The notes below the pieces were generated by a model that saw only the letters and a program-made list of their open reading frames with translations, made no database searches and was not told where the DNA came from. 64,000 bases of DNA from Haemophilus pittmaniae (GTDB lineage Bacteria > Pseudomonadota > Gammaproteobacteria > Enterobacterales > Pasteurellaceae), in the NCBI RefSeq assembly GCF_900186995.1, contig NZ_LT906463.1, forward strand, positions 1,364,001 to 1,428,000. The letters run 5' to 3'. Each line of letters begins with the position of its first letter. Positions within the stretch are counted from its first letter, which is position 1. The position numbers and the translations under genes are program-made. This document shows positions 7,614 to 17,953 of the stretch, piece by piece.

Positions 7614-10259
7614 TTATTCTTCAGAAGTCACATCTTCCGTGCCTTCATCCTCATCATCTACATCACAAACCCGTTCAAGACTGACTACGTGCTCATCTTC
7701 AGCGGTGCGAATTAAACGAACCCCTTGAGTGTTACGGCCAATGATGCCGACTTCACTGACACGAGTACGTACAAGAGTACCGGCATCGGTAATAAGCATA
7801 ATTTGGTCGGTTTCTTCTACTTGTGTTGCCGCAACGACTTTACCGTTACGTTCGCTCACTTTAATCGAAATCACCCCTTTAGTATTACGGGATTTGGTTG
7901 GGTACTCGCTTAATTGGGTACGTTTACCGTAGCCGTTTTGCGTTGCGGTAAGGATTGCGCCGTCATTTTTCGGCACAACTAAGGAAACCACTTTATCGAT
8001 GTTGAGGTCGAGGGTTTCTTCTGCATTATCATCGGAAACCTCTTCAATTTCGACCGCATTTTCATCGTCAGCGATGTCGTTGGTGAGGGCAAGTTTAATA
8101 CCGCGTACACCCGTTGCTAAACGACCCATTGCACGGACTGCACTTTCCGCGAAACGTACTACGCGACCTTGCGAAGAGAACAACATGATTTCGTTAGAAC
8201 CATCGGTAATATCCACGCCGATTAATTCATCTTCATCACGCAAGTTCAAAGCGATGATACCGCTTGAACGTGGACGGCTGAATTCGGTTAGTGCAATTTT
8301 CTTCACAATACCGCCGGCCGTTGCCATGATGACGAATTTATCTTCTTCATAAGCAGAGATTGGTAGGATTGCAGTGATACGCTCATTTTCTTGTAACGGT
8401 AGAATATTTACAATCGGACGACCACGCGCGCCACGGCTAGCTTGTGGTAATTGATAGACTTTCAACCAATATAATCGGCCTCGGCTAGAGAAGCAGAGAA
8501 TCGTATCGTGAGTATTCGCCACTAAGAGTTTTTCGATGAAGTCTTCATCTTTCATCTTCGTTGCAGATTTACCTTTACCACCACGACGTTGTGCTTCGTA
8601 GTCGGTAAGCGGTTGATATTTCACATAACCTTCGTGAGAAAGGGTCACTACTACATCTTCTTGAGCAATTAAATCTTCTAAATCAATATCACCGGAAGCC
8701 GCAGTAATTTCAGTATGACGTTCATCCGCGAATTGTGCACGTACTTGTTCAAGCTCTTCACGAATCACTTCCATCAAGCGTTCAGGGCTGTTGATGATGT
8801 GGAGAAGTTCTGCAATTTTAACCAATAACTCTTTGTATTCATTGATTACTTCTTCGGTAGCAAGACCAGTTAAACGGTGCAAGCGAAGTTCTAAGATTGC
8901 ATCAACTTGTTCTGGAGAAAGATAGTAATCAGAACCTTTAATACCAAATTCAGCAGCCAATTCAGCCGGACGTGCCGCTGCATCAAGCAAACCTAAAATT
9001 TCGTTATTCAGTTTCCAAGGACGAGAGATTAATTTTTCTGCCGCTTCTTTACGCTCTTTCGATTGGCGGATGATATCGATGATTTCATCGATATTTGATG
9101 TTGCAACCGCTAAACCTTCTAAAATATGGGTACGCTCGCGGGCTTTACGCAATTCAAATAAAGAACGGCGAATCACTACTTCGCGGCGGTGCATCACAAA
9201 GGCTTCAATGATTTGTTTTAAGTTGAATAAACGTGGTTGACCGTGATCTAAGGCCACCATGTTGATCCCGAAGGTCACCTGCATTTGGGTAAGAGCATAA
9301 AGGTGATTTAAAACTACTTCGCCCACCGCATCACGTTTAATGTCGATTTCAATGCGGATCCCTTCTTTGTTAGAAAGGTCGATAATATTGCTGATACCTT
9401 CGATTTTTTTATCTTTGATAAGCTCAGCAATTTTTTCTACTAATTTGGCTTTGTTCACTTGATAAGGCAATTCAGTCACAATAATTTGCTCTTTGCCTTT
9501 ATCTGTGGTTTCTACGCTAGCGCGAGCGCGAACATACACTTTGCCGCGACCGGTGCGATAAGCTTCTTCAATCCCTTTACGGCCATTAATTAATGCCGCT
9601 GTCGGGAAGTCTGGGCCAGGAATATATTGCATTAACTCATCAATGGTGATGTTTTCGTTATCAATATAAGCCAAGCAGCCATCTAACACTTCATTTAAGT
9701 TGTGGGGTGGAATGTTGGTTGCCATCCCCACCGCAATACCGGAAGAACCGTTTGCTAAAAGTGCAGGAATTCGGGTTGGTAATACATCCGGAATCATTAA
9801 TTCGCCATCATAGTTTGGCGAGAAATTCACGGTTTCTTTATCCAAATCGGTCAATAGCGCTTGGGTGATTTTTTGCATACGGACTTCGGTATAACGCATT
9901 GCCGCAGGTGCGTCACCGTCGATTGAACCGAAGTTACCTTGCCCATCGACCAACATGTAGCGCAATGAGAACGGCTGTGCCATACGCACAATGGTGTCAT
10001 ACACCGCAGAATCACCGTGCGGGTGATATTTACCGATTACATCACCCACCACACGGGCAGATTTCACATATTTTTTGCCGGCAGTAATACCGGATTGATC
10101 CATGGAGAAAAGCACACGTCGATGCACCGGTTTTAAACCGTCACGCACATCAGGCAAAGCACGCCCAACAATCACCGACATGGCGTAGTCAAGGTAGGAA
10201 GATTTTAGTTCTTCTTCAATATTGACCGGGGTAATAGAGGAATGGATTGAATCCGTCAT
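7614..10259 (-). CDS. gyrA: DNA gyrase subunit A
   Basis: An 881-residue type IIA topoisomerase subunit that cuts and religates DNA to introduce negative supercoils with GyrB. The catalytic Tyr is Tyr123 in AAMRYTEV. The quinolone-resistance region reads [11 protein letters not shown] with Ser84 and Asp88, the usual susceptible residues. The C-terminal beta-pinwheel starts with the GyrA box QRRGGKGK, needed for DNA wrapping. The tail is acidic. It is transcribed alone; repeat copy 3 lies just upstream and a bidirectional terminator downstream. Confidence 0.97.
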   Translation of the reverse strand: MTDSIHSSITPVNIEEELKSSYLDYAMSVIVGRALPDVRDGLKPVHRRVLFSMDQSGITAGKKYVKSARVVGDVIGKYHPHGDSAVYDTIVRMAQPFSLRYMLVDGQGNFGSIDGDAPAAMRYTEVRMQKITQALLTDLDKETVNFSPNYDGELMIPDVLPTRIPALLANGSSGIAVGMATNIPPHNLNEVLDGCLAYIDNENITIDELMQYIPGPDFPTAALINGRKGIEEAYRTGRGKVYVRARASVETTDKGKEQIIVTELPYQVNKAKLVEKIAELIKDKKIEGISNIIDLSNKEGIRIEIDIKRDAVGEVVLNHLYALTQMQVTFGINMVALDHGQPRLFNLKQIIEAFVMHRREVVIRRSLFELRKARERTHILEGLAVATSNIDEIIDIIRQSKERKEAAEKLISRPWKLNNEILGLLDAAARPAELAAEFGIKGSDYYLSPEQVDAILELRLHRLTGLATEEVINEYKELLVKIAELLHIINSPERLMEVIREELEQVRAQFADERHTEITAASGDIDLEDLIAQEDVVVTLSHEGYVKYQPLTDYEAQRRGGKGKSATKMKDEDFIEKLLVANTHDTILCFSSRGRLYWLKVYQLPQASRGARGRPIVNILPLQENERITAILPISAYEEDKFVIMATAGGIVKKIALTEFSRPRSSGIIALNLRDEDELIGVDITDGSNEIMLFSSQGRVVRFAESAVRAMGRLATGVRGIKLALTNDIADDENAVEIEEVSDDNAEETLDLNIDKVVSLVVPKNDGAILTATQNGYGKRTQLSEYPTKSRNTKGVISIKVSERNGKVVAATQVEETDQIMLITDAGTLVRTRVSEVGIIGRNTQGVRLIRTAEDEHVVSLERVCDVDDEDEGTEDVTSEE

Positions 10260-10380
10260 TTGTATTCCTTTTTTGATCAGAAAATTGCGGCGGATTATAG
10301 CATAAAGTTGATGATTTTTGTGGATTTATTCGGCTTTGCAGGGCTAACCGGTGAGAATTCGAATAAAAATCTAAATTTTT

Positions 10381-10452
10381 AGTGAATGCTAATAAAATCA
10401 ATGAGTTATGATTGATTTTGGCAAAAACTTTTAAAATACAGGGGGCGTTTAG
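10381..10452 (+). repeat. dispersed 3' stem-loop element, copy 3
   Basis: The core TAATAAAATCAATGAGTTA is at 10390-10408 and the GGGGGCGTTTA block at 10441-10451. The minus-strand TAA stop codon of mtgA (10449-10451) lies inside the block. Relative to mtgA this copy is in the opposite orientation to most others. Confidence 0.8.
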
Positions 10453-11180
10453 AGTTGCTTGAGATAGCTCTGGCCCAATTGGCGCATTTGGTTTTGGATC
10501 CAATGTTGTCTTTTCGTGACCAAAGCCGATGGGCGATTTACTTTGTAAATGTGGGGATTGGGCAATACTGCTGCGAGTAATGCGGCTTCCGAGGCACTTA
10601 GGTTTTTAGCGGGCTTTTGGAAATAATAGCGACTGGCCGCTTCGACTCCGAAGATCCCATCACCGAATTCGGCAATGTTTAGATAAACCTCTAAAATTCG
10701 TTCCTTTGACCATAATCCCTCTAACATCATGGTAGCCGGTACTTCTAAGCCTTTGCGTAGCCAGCTTTGGCCATGCCACAACAATAAATTTTTGGCGGTT
10801 TGTTGGCTAATGGTGGAGCCGCCACGAATTCGTTTGCTTTTTTCATTATGACGTAAGGCTTTTTCAATGGCATTGAAATCAAATCCCCAGTGTTGTGGAA
10901 ATTTTTGATCTTCGGCAGCAATTACCGCTAATTGCATATTGGGGGAGATTTGTGAGAGTGGCACCCAAGAATAGTTCACTTGATAGCGCCAATCTCCGCT
11001 AAACAAATGATCGATTTTTTGTTGCACCATGTAGGCAGAAAATGGGATTGGCACAAAGCGAAAAATGAGCCCTAATGCAAAGAGGGCGGCAAATAGCCGT
11101 AACAAAAGGCGGGACCAATTGGCCCGCCACCAAGCAAGGGAGAGCAGGCGCAATAGGCTTTTTATATTAATTTTGTGCAT
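10449..11180 (-). CDS. mtgA: monofunctional biosynthetic peptidoglycan transglycosylase
   Basis: A 243-residue family GT51 enzyme that polymerises lipid II into glycan strands at the periplasmic face of the inner membrane. One N-terminal membrane helix (about residues 23-42) is followed by the GT51 domain with the catalytic Glu in [14 protein letters not shown], plus [28 protein letters not shown] and [13 protein letters not shown]. There is no transpeptidase domain. The start overlaps the 3' end of trpR by 14 bases, so the two genes are co-transcribed. Confidence 0.95.
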   Translation of the reverse strand: MHKINIKSLLRLLSLAWWRANWSRLLLRLFAALFALGLIFRFVPIPFSAYMVQQKIDHLFSGDWRYQVNYSWVPLSQISPNMQLAVIAAEDQKFPQHWGFDFNAIEKALRHNEKSKRIRGGSTISQQTAKNLLLWHGQSWLRKGLEVPATMMLEGLWSKERILEVYLNIAEFGDGIFGVEAASRYYFQKPAKNLSASEAALLAAVLPNPHIYKVNRPSALVTKRQHWIQNQMRQLGQSYLKQL

Positions 11181-11466
11181 CGAGATGATGTTTTACCCAA
11201 GCAAGAAAATCGCTATCCATCGTTTTGAGCATATTGGAACCACGTGTAATAGTGGCCGCACTGGTGGACAGATTTTGTTGGATTTCCCGTTGGGAAAGGT
11301 TTTTGTCCAATAATTGGGCAACGATCTGTAGCCGTAACCCGACCGCATCGCGTTCATCGGCGGTCAGTAATAATGTCAGAAATTCCTGCGTTTTACCTTG
11401 CTCACATGCGGTTTGCAATAAATTGAGGAAGGTATTCCATTGATCTAAATTACGGCTAATATACAT
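11167..11466 (-). CDS. trpR: Trp operon repressor
   Basis: A 99-residue all-helical repressor that binds L-tryptophan and then trp operators. The helix-turn-helix [20 protein letters not shown] closely follows E. coli TrpR. The gene lies between slt and mtgA; the slt-trpR order is the same as in E. coli. A close match to a trp operator sits 13-30 bases upstream of the start codon, which suggests autoregulation. Confidence 0.94.
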   Translation of the reverse strand: MYISRNLDQWNTFLNLLQTACEQGKTQEFLTLLLTADERDAVGLRLQIVAQLLDKNLSQREIQQNLSTSAATITRGSNMLKTMDSDFLAWVKHHLDAQN

Positions 11467-11478
11467 AACAGCAATCCT

Positions 11479-11506
11479 ATACTATTAAACTAGTGCGCCT
11501 AGTATA
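11479..11506 (-). promoter_or_regulatory. probable trp operator and promoter for trpR
   Basis: Positions 11479-11496 read ATACTATTAAACTAGTGC, matching 14 of 18 positions of the palindromic trp operator GTACTAGTTAACTAGTAC. A minus-strand TATACT (11501-11506) just upstream could be the -10 box. It overlaps the end of slt. Confidence 0.65.
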
Positions 11507-13670
11507 GCCGATCGTATTCCTCTTGGCTAAAGGTTTGTAATTTTTCTTTGTTTTGCAGATTTTGGTAGTAAAAATCATAAGTTAGAACGTTTTGTACATA
11601 ACCGCGCGTTTCAAAGAATGGAATAGAAGCAATAAATTCATCCATCGCTAGTTTGCCATTCGCTCTTGCCAACCATCTTTCTACACGGCTTGCGCCGGCA
11701 TTGTAAGCTGAGGCGATCAAAATACGGTTATTAGGATATTTGGCATTTAGCTCATTGAGGTGTGCTGTACCGAGCAAAATATTATTGAGTGGCTTGAATA
11801 AATCTGTTCCACCGTTATAAGGGAGTTGTTGATTTTCCGCAGTTTTTTCCGCAGTACTTGGCAACAATTGCATTAATCCACATGCATTCGCGGAGGATTG
11901 CGCCATTGGATTCCAGGCACTTTCTTGGCGGGCAATCGCCATCGCAAAGGTTTTGCTGACATGAGCCTTGGTATCTGTGGTGAGATTGTTGAGGGCAATA
12001 TCAAAATAATGGCTGTAGGCATTTGGTAAACGTAATTCGATGTAGTTCCATGCCTTGGCAATAATTGAAGCATCCACCCCCAGCTCAAACCAATTTTGTG
12101 CATTGGCATATTGGCTTAAGGCTAGTTGTTGTTCTTGTGGTAATTTTTCTAATAGAAAACGCCAACGTTGTTTAGCTGCGCCTAAGCGCTCCAATTGACG
12201 CAATTCAGCAATTTCCGCTAATTGTGGCGCATATTGTTGTTGAATATTAGGTATTTGAGCAATTGTAGGCATCTCCGGTTTGTAGCTGCGTCCTAATTTT
12301 GTTGCAGCGAGCATCGGATAAAAACCGCGTTCGTGCGATAGAACTTCTAAACGCTGCTCGGCATCTTTAGCGGAGGCTTGTGCGATGGTTTTTGCCATCC
12401 AATAACGCCATTCTTGCTTTTGTTTTGCCTCATCGGAAAGCGAATTTAACCACAAAAGTAAATCCGTTTGTTGCCAAATAGCGGTGCGCAAACGGCGTTC
12501 AAGGAGGTTATCAGCATTCAGTTTGAGGAGTTCCTGATCGCGCCATTGCACGAAATTGGGACTTTCGTTATCAAAGAAACGGCTAATAAAGGCAATTTTC
12601 CAATCACGTAGTTCAGCTTCATTTAATTGCCAATCCTTTGCCCATTGCTCGTAAGTGGCGAAGGTAGGCTCATTTATATTTTCTTGAATGGTACGTAAAT
12701 AACGAGCAAAGCCCTGAACCAGTGCAAATTTGTTGATGATTTTGTTTGTATTACCATCAATAAGTGGGAGTTTCTCTGCCAAGGTTTTCAGATTTGCCGG
12801 GTTTTTTAACAGATCCTGATAAAGCGCTAAATTCGCGGCTACTTGTCCCTCTTCTTGGGCGCCATCAATTTTTCCTAATTCATTGGCCAATATTTCTAAA
12901 CCTTTAGTATCATTTTGGCCAAAGAGCATTTCCGCTTTCTGATAAATCTTCTCTGCTGTGCGCCCACCTTGCGAATACCAGGCTGACCATAATTGGGCGT
13001 CATTAGGTAGTTCGGCGTTATTGAGCCACAGTTGTGCATAATCGGACAAAATAGTGGATTTATTTTTATCGTTGGGTTGAGCATCTTTTGTTGGAGGCGG
13101 ATTCGCTGCTTCCATTTGGTATTGGGCGGTCAGTACGGCAATTTGAGTTTCTAGATTTCTCGGTGTTTGCTGGGCGAGAGCTTGGATATCCTCAGCATTA
13201 CTTAATAGAGTAAAAATACTTTGCTCTAATTTTCCACGTAGAAAATGAGTGGCGTTTTGCTGAATAAATTGTTCGATTTCCGCTCGCAGTGCATTGACCT
13301 CTTCACGAGGCGTATCGCGTTTGACAGTTTTTACACGCGCCTCCAAATACGTAGCCATTGCATCGGTATGTAATGGATAGCCTTTGAGTGAATCAATCAG
13401 CGCAAGGTATAACTGAGCGTTATTGGCCACATTATCACTTTTAATTGCACTTCTAAGTAAGGCTTCAAGTTGTAGGAAAGTGGCACGTTGCTCGATAAGG
13501 TTTAAGGCTTGAGCGTGCTGTTGTTGCGCCCATTTTGCCTGTTCTTCTACAAGATTAATTTGCGGAGGAGTTTCATTTTTTCCCTTATGGGAATGAGTAT
13601 TAGCCGATACCGTGGTGGAAAGTACGGTTAACATAAATAATGAAATTGTGGTGTGTTTAAGTGCTCGCAT
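11499..13670 (-). CDS. slt: soluble lytic murein transglycosylase
   Basis: A 723-residue periplasmic enzyme that cleaves MurNAc-GlcNAc bonds to give 1,6-anhydromuropeptides. The signal peptide covers about residues 1-23. A long alpha-superhelical U and L region is followed by the lysozyme-like domain in the last 170 residues, with the catalytic Glu in ARQESAWNP and then ACGLMQLLPSTAEK. ATG 13670 was chosen over an upstream TTG. It is larger than E. coli Slt70 (645) through a longer helical part. Its products feed the AmpG importer encoded elsewhere in this window. Confidence 0.93.
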   Translation of the reverse strand: MRALKHTTISLFMLTVLSTTVSANTHSHKGKNETPPQINLVEEQAKWAQQQHAQALNLIEQRATFLQLEALLRSAIKSDNVANNAQLYLALIDSLKGYPLHTDAMATYLEARVKTVKRDTPREEVNALRAEIEQFIQQNATHFLRGKLEQSIFTLLSNAEDIQALAQQTPRNLETQIAVLTAQYQMEAANPPPTKDAQPNDKNKSTILSDYAQLWLNNAELPNDAQLWSAWYSQGGRTAEKIYQKAEMLFGQNDTKGLEILANELGKIDGAQEEGQVAANLALYQDLLKNPANLKTLAEKLPLIDGNTNKIINKFALVQGFARYLRTIQENINEPTFATYEQWAKDWQLNEAELRDWKIAFISRFFDNESPNFVQWRDQELLKLNADNLLERRLRTAIWQQTDLLLWLNSLSDEAKQKQEWRYWMAKTIAQASAKDAEQRLEVLSHERGFYPMLAATKLGRSYKPEMPTIAQIPNIQQQYAPQLAEIAELRQLERLGAAKQRWRFLLEKLPQEQQLALSQYANAQNWFELGVDASIIAKAWNYIELRLPNAYSHYFDIALNNLTTDTKAHVSKTFAMAIARQESAWNPMAQSSANACGLMQLLPSTAEKTAENQQLPYNGGTDLFKPLNNILLGTAHLNELNAKYPNNRILIASAYNAGASRVERWLARANGKLAMDEFIASIPFFETRGYVQNVLTYDFYYQNLQNKEKLQTFSQEEYDRLY

Positions 13671-13687
13671 AGGGGATTCCAATATAA

Positions 13688-13715
13688 AGAAAGACGGACT
13701 TTTGATCCGTCTTTT
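13688..13715. terminator. terminator after yciI
   Basis: AAAGACGGA and TCCGTCTTT form a 9-bp stem between yciI and slt. On the minus strand the hairpin is followed by TTTCTTTATAT. Confidence 0.75.
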
Positions 13716-13734
13716 GGCTTAGAGTTCGCTGGGA

Positions 13735-14031
13735 TTAGAAAACTTTTTTGAAGGGCTTCACTATCACATCGCCGTAAACACCGGCTTCTACATAAGGATC
13801 TTGCGCCGCCCAATCTTTTGCCGCTAATAGGCTATCGAATTGAGCAATCACAGTAGAACCGGTAAAACCGGCCTCACCTGGATTTTCATCGTCAATTGCC
13901 GGATTTGGACCCGCTGTTAATAAGCGTCCTTCCGCCTGTAATTGTTTTAAACGGGCAAGATGCTGTTCGCGTACGGCAAGGCGTTTTTCTAAGGTACCGG
14001 GAATATCCTGAGCAAAAATTACGTAATACAT
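13735..14031 (-). CDS. yciI: YciI-family protein
   Basis: A 98-residue ferredoxin-like alpha/beta-barrel protein. It carries the conserved His of the family ([11 protein letters not shown]) and the C-terminal Asp-Pro segment [15 protein letters not shown]. The family includes muconolactone-isomerase-like and dehydrochlorinase-like proteins, but the reaction of YciI itself is not established. Start at 14031 is supported by GGAG seven bases upstream; a longer reading begins inside the ribosome site region. It is the last gene of a yciC-yciB-yciA-yciI run. Confidence 0.9.
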   Translation of the reverse strand: MYYVIFAQDIPGTLEKRLAVREQHLARLKQLQAEGRLLTAGPNPAIDDENPGEAGFTGSTVIAQFDSLLAAKDWAAQDPYVEAGVYGDVIVKPFKKVF

Positions 14032-14042
14032 AGTTTCTCCTG

Positions 14043-14513
14043 TTAGCAACTTAATTGTAATTCTTCAATAGTATTTAAGGCGCGTTCTAATTCAAGATTG
14101 TTTTCGCGTGGAATGGTACGGGATTTTCCATCTTTTCCTACGGCTACAAAAGTAAAAACGGCCTCGGTAACGCAATAACGTTCGCCAATTGGTTCACTAG
14201 CAACTTTTTTCACCCATACTTCAACCTTGATCTTTATCGAGGAACGCCCCACGCTTAGGCAGCGACCATAGCAACAGACTACGTCGCCGACGGCGATTGG
14301 TTTGATGAAGTTCATACTTTCAACGGCAACCGTCACCACGCGTCCATGGGCGATTTCCTTAGCTAAAATAGCCCCTCCCATATCCATTTGCGACATAATC
14401 CAACCACCAAAAATGTCGCCGTTGGCGTTGGTATCGGAAGGCATTGCCAATGTCCGTAATAATAATACGCCTTTGGATTGACGCCCTTCTTTATCAATAA
14501 AATTTGAAGACAT
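14043..14513 (-). CDS. yciA: acyl-CoA thioesterase YciA
   Basis: A 156-residue hotdog-fold thioesterase that hydrolyses a broad range of acyl-CoAs. The active-site region is [19 protein letters not shown], where Asn/Asp and the following helix form the catalytic site. The start codon overlaps the stop of yciB by one base (TAATG), so the genes are translationally coupled. In related bacteria YciA acts with YciB and YciC, which are envelope proteins. Confidence 0.93.
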   Translation of the reverse strand: MSSNFIDKEGRQSKGVLLLRTLAMPSDTNANGDIFGGWIMSQMDMGGAILAKEIAHGRVVTVAVESMNFIKPIAVGDVVCCYGRCLSVGRSSIKIKVEVWVKKVASEPIGERYCVTEAVFTFVAVGKDGKSRTIPRENNLELERALNTIEELQLSC

Positions 14514-15067
14514 TATTTTTCTCCATCGTTTTTCTGATCATCTTTGGGCAAATAGCGATAGATATAAGCCCCACTGGCAATCGTCGCGGCAAAGGTCATC
14601 GCCAATAAACCAAAGGATTTGAAGTCAACCCAAGCCTCTTCCGACATATTTTGGCTGATATAAATATTTACCAGCATACAAAAAATAAAGAACACTGCCC
14701 AACCTAAATTCAATTTATTCCAAACTGCTTCCGGGAGTTGGATTTCTTTACCCAATAATTTTTTTACTAAAGGGGTTTTAAATTGGAATTGGGCCACTAA
14801 CAGGACAATCGCAAACAGGGCATTGATGATGGTTACTTTCCATTGCAAATATTTGATTTCATTGAAATAGGCTGTGAGTAAACCGAAAAATACCACGGCG
14901 GCGCTAATAAATAGCTGCTGCTTTTCGATCTTGCCGTATTTAACTTTTAACACAATCATCTGCACGATAGTGGCGACTACCAGTACAATCGCCGCATCTC
15001 GTACGCCAGAGAGTTTGTAGGTAATAAAAAAGAGAATGAGAGGGATAAATTCCAACAGCTGTTTCAT
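14513..15067 (-). CDS. yciB: inner membrane septation protein A (IspZ/YciB)
   Basis: A 184-residue membrane protein with about five transmembrane helices, beginning [18 protein letters not shown] as in other YciB proteins. It is linked to cell-envelope synthesis and septation in enterobacteria. ATG 15067 was chosen because it gives the standard N-terminus; a longer frame reads upstream into yciC. It starts one base after the yciC stop and overlaps yciA by one base. Confidence 0.92.
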   Translation of the reverse strand: MKQLLEFIPLILFFITYKLSGVRDAAIVLVVATIVQMIVLKVKYGKIEKQQLFISAAVVFFGLLTAYFNEIKYLQWKVTIINALFAIVLLVAQFQFKTPLVKKLLGKEIQLPEAVWNKLNLGWAVFFIFCMLVNIYISQNMSEEAWVDFKSFGLLAMTFAATIASGAYIYRYLPKDDQKNDGEK

Positions 15068-15068
15068 A

Positions 15069-15818
15069 TTATTCCTTGATAAATAACGAATAGAAGCGGT
15101 AGCTAAAGACCACCCCAAAAATATTAATCATACCACCAGCTAAGGCACTAAGTACCTGACCAAGATTACCACTGACTAAGGTTAATGGCATACCGAGTAA
15201 TGGTAAGACTAAATAAATACATAGCGCATAAATCACTAATTGCCAGTTATTGCCAATGCCTGCAACCCACACTTTTTGTAAGCTGGCCAAAATCCCATCA
15301 TTACTTACAACATAATGGAGTGAGGCCAAATTTAGGCGGATAAACAGAAATACTCCGAAACAGAACATAAGCAGCGCGAAAAAAGGAATCGGGCTATTGG
15401 TCGTACCAATAGTATACATAGATGCTATACCGAGACTAAATGGCAGAGTAATCACAATATCTAACAATAGTACACCGATAACGCGTTTTGCTGCCAAGCT
15501 AAAAGCTGAGGCCGGATCAGCGGGCTTGTCGACGCTAATTAAATACACCGCTGCCAGGCCTGCTGTACTGACAAGAATTAGTAATAGTTGCTTGACAAGA
15601 TAGATAGCTAGGTATTCTTGCCAGTGTTCGGCTATGACGGTAATGGCCTGTTGTGGCGAGACATTATTGGAAAACAGGGCTTGGTTAAATAGGCTATCGA
15701 GCCCCCAGCAGATCAATAATGCAGCAAATAGTAGCAAGCTGTAGGTGATAAAGGTTTTTTGTTGATTGCGAACAAAATTAATCGAGTCTTGGAAAATTTG
15801 TGTAAAGTTCATTTGCAT
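15069..15818 (-). CDS. yciC: YciC-family (UPF0259) membrane protein
   Basis: A 249-residue polytopic protein with about six hydrophobic segments and no charged catalytic motifs. It fits the UPF0259/YciC family by length, hydropathy and its place at the head of yciC-yciB-yciA-yciI. The function is unknown; in E. coli it is implicated in envelope integrity together with YciB. It is divergent from ompW. Confidence 0.85.
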   Translation of the reverse strand: MQMNFTQIFQDSINFVRNQQKTFITYSLLLFAALLICWGLDSLFNQALFSNNVSPQQAITVIAEHWQEYLAIYLVKQLLLILVSTAGLAAVYLISVDKPADPASAFSLAAKRVIGVLLLDIVITLPFSLGIASMYTIGTTNSPIPFFALLMFCFGVFLFIRLNLASLHYVVSNDGILASLQKVWVAGIGNNWQLVIYALCIYLVLPLLGMPLTLVSGNLGQVLSALAGGMINIFGVVFSYRFYSLFIKE

Positions 15819-15888
15819 AGTGTTTTCTTGATAAAAAAGTGGAGTGATTATACAAGTTTTGTGTTTAAAAAACTAAAAATACGAAAAA

Positions 15889-15944
15889 TTGATCTAGATC
15901 GAAAATGGATTTAAATGGATTTTTAAAAAATTGATGATGATCAC
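15889..15944 (+). promoter_or_regulatory. two FNR-like sites upstream of ompW
   Basis: Positions 15889-15902 read TTGATCTAGATCGA and 15931-15944 read TTGATGATGATCAC. Each differs from TTGATNNNNATCAA at one base. The nearer site is about 95 bases before the ompW start. The right half of the second, ATCACA, also resembles a CRP half-site. Confidence 0.6.
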
Positions 15945-16035
15945 ATTTTTTATACTAAAAAATAGGTATTTTGTATAAAGATATAACTTGAGATGGAATG
16001 TTATATCTAAAAGAAAATAACTTAAGGAGTCAAAA

Positions 16036-16650
16036 ATGAAAAAAACAGTATTAGCGTTGGGGTTAAGCGCTGCATTACTAGCTGGTTTTACAAATGCGCA
16101 TCAGGCAGGTGATGTCGTTGTTAGAGGTGGTGCCATTCTTGTGGATACACATACTCGAACCGACAGCGATGTCTTTAAATTTAAAGTGAACAATAATACT
16201 CAATTGGGTTTAACCGGCACTTATATGTTCACCGATAATATTGGTGTGGAATTGCTTGCGGCGACACCGTTTAGCCATGAAATCAAGTTAGGTTCTAATT
16301 TAGTAGGTAAAACTAAACATTTGCCACCAAGTTTGTATGCACAATATTATTTGTTCGATAAGGATGCTAAAGTTCGTCCTTATGTTGGTGCAGGGATTAA
16401 CTACACCACATTTTTCAGTGAAAAAGCCAAGCTCGATGGTGTATCTAATCTGAAATTGAAAGATTCATTTGGTCCGATTGTGAATGCCGGTATGGATATT
16501 AAACTTGCTGAGAATCTTTATCTCAATGCTGCTGTGTGGTACGCCAAAATTAAAAGCAAAGCAAGTTTTGATTTATCTGGTCAACACCATACGGTCTCAG
16601 TAAAACTTGACCCAACAATCTATTTTGTGGGTTTAGGTTACCGTTTTTAA
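16036..16650 (+). CDS. ompW: outer membrane protein OmpW
   Basis: A 204-residue precursor with a signal peptide of about 22 residues (cleavage near TNAHQAG) and an eight-stranded OmpW/OmpA-like barrel ending in Phe (GLGYRF). Family segments include MFTDNIGVELLAATPF and RPYVGAGINYTTFF. Members form narrow hydrophobic channels. AAGGAG lies before the ATG. The two FNR-like sites fit known anaerobic control of ompW in enterobacteria. Confidence 0.92.
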   Translation: MKKTVLALGLSAALLAGFTNAHQAGDVVVRGGAILVDTHTRTDSDVFKFKVNNNTQLGLTGTYMFTDNIGVELLAATPFSHEIKLGSNLVGKTKHLPPSLYAQYYLFDKDAKVRPYVGAGINYTTFFSEKAKLDGVSNLKLKDSFGPIVNAGMDIKLAENLYLNAAVWYAKIKSKASFDLSGQHHTVSVKLDPTIYFVGLGYRF

Positions 16651-16663
16651 ATCATATTAGTAT

Positions 16664-16696
16664 AAAAAAAGCGATACCTTGAGTATCGCTTTTTTT
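16664..16696. terminator. terminator between ompW and purM
   Basis: AGCGATAC and GTATCGCT form a stem flanked by A7 and T7 tracts between convergent genes. Confidence 0.88.
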
Positions 16697-16776
16697 ATTT
16701 AACTTTTTTAATCTTTCAGCGTTATGGCTTTTTTCGTTGTGAAATGACAACAATCTAAGCTGATAGTAAAGCTCAA

Positions 16777-17811
16777 TTATTTAATAATGACTTGTGCATC
16801 ATTTTCTTGGGCACTTTCAATACTGCCGATTACCCAAGCGGTTTCACCCGATTGTTTTAAGATAGCTAAGGCAGTTTCTACATCTTCTTGTGGTAATGCG
16901 ATAACCATTCCTACGCCACAGTTAAAGGTGCGGTACATTTCATAGCGATCGATATTGCCTTTTTCCTGTAACCAGTTGAATACAGGTGCCCATTGCCAGC
17001 TTTTTTCATCAATAACCGCTTTGGCGGATTTAGGTAATACACGCGGAATATTTTCCCAGAAACCGCCGCCAGTTAAGTGGGCGATGGCGTGTACATTTAC
17101 CTGTTTGATTAATGCTAAAATCGATTTTACATAGATTTTAGTTGGGGCTAATAATTGCTCGCTTAGCGGATAGCCGGCTAATTGTTCTTCTGCCGGATTT
17201 ACGCCAGAGACTTCAATCACTTTACGAATTAAAGAATAACCGTTGGAATGAGGTCCGCTAGAAGCAAGTGCGATCAATGCATCATCAGCTTTTACTTGAC
17301 TGCCATCAATAATTTGGGATTTTTCTACTACACCAACACAGAAACCGGCTAAATCATAGTCACCAGCATGATACATGCCCGGCATTTCAGCAGTTTCACC
17401 ACCCACCAATGCGCATCCCGATTGAATGCAACCTTCAGCAATGCCTTTTACGACATCGGATGCGACATCCACATCCAGTTTTCCGGTAGCGTAATAATCC
17501 AAGAAGAATAAAGGCTCAGCACCTTGAACGACTAAATCGTTAACACACATCGCGACTAGGTCAATGCCGATAGTATCGTGTTTTTTCAGATCGATTGCTA
17601 AACGTAATTTAGTGCCAACCCCATCAGTACCTGAAACTAAAATCGGCTCTTTGTATTTACCGGGAATGGCACAAAGGGCGCCAAACCCGCCTAATCCGCC
17701 AATAACTTCCGGACGGGTAGTGCGTTTGACATGAGGTTTAATACGTTCAACCAATTCATTACCGGCGTTGATGTCGACACCGGCATCTTTATAGCTTAAT
17801 GATGTGCTCAC
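16777..17811 (-). CDS. purM: phosphoribosylformylglycinamidine cyclo-ligase (AIR synthetase)
   Basis: A 344-residue enzyme for the fifth step of purine synthesis, which closes FGAM to AIR with ATP. It begins [20 protein letters not shown] like E. coli PurM (345 residues). The GTG at 17809-17811 is the likely start: it follows AAGGAAA and restores the family length, while the longer frame adds an unrelated lysine-rich leader. PurS/PurM-family motifs such as GTDGVGTKL and [11 protein letters not shown] are present. purN is not adjacent. A PurR box lies 49 bases upstream. Confidence 0.95.
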   Translation of the reverse strand: MSTSLSYKDAGVDINAGNELVERIKPHVKRTTRPEVIGGLGGFGALCAIPGKYKEPILVSGTDGVGTKLRLAIDLKKHDTIGIDLVAMCVNDLVVQGAEPLFFLDYYATGKLDVDVASDVVKGIAEGCIQSGCALVGGETAEMPGMYHAGDYDLAGFCVGVVEKSQIIDGSQVKADDALIALASSGPHSNGYSLIRKVIEVSGVNPAEEQLAGYPLSEQLLAPTKIYVKSILALIKQVNVHAIAHLTGGGFWENIPRVLPKSAKAVIDEKSWQWAPVFNWLQEKGNIDRYEMYRTFNCGVGMVIALPQEDVETALAILKQSGETAWVIGSIESAQENDAQVIIK

Positions 17812-17859
17812 GGGGTTTTCCTTTGTAGTTGTAAAAAACGGGGCTGATTGTATCAGGTT

Positions 17860-17875
17860 GCGCAAACGTTTGCGA
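17860..17875. promoter_or_regulatory. PurR operator of purM
   Basis: The sequence GCGCAAACGTTTGCGA contains the perfect palindrome CGCAAACGTTTGCG and matches the enteric PUR box at 14 of 16 positions. It lies in the purM promoter region, so purine-dependent repression is expected. Confidence 0.88.
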
Positions 17876-17906
17876 TTAATTTTACCGCGCAATTTTAGAA
17901 AAAATA

Positions 17907-17935
17907 ACCGCATCTCAGTTATCTGAAGATGCGGT
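17907..17935 (-). terminator. terminator of yfcZ
   Basis: ACCGCATCT and AGATGCGGT form a 9-bp stem followed on the minus strand by ATTTTTTC. Confidence 0.8.
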
Positions 17936-17953
17936 CAAAATAGAGAATGTATT

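Noticed and set aside
7614..10259. Possible quinolone-resistance changes in GyrA
   Set aside because: The residues at the two main positions are Ser84 and Asp88, the usual susceptible state.
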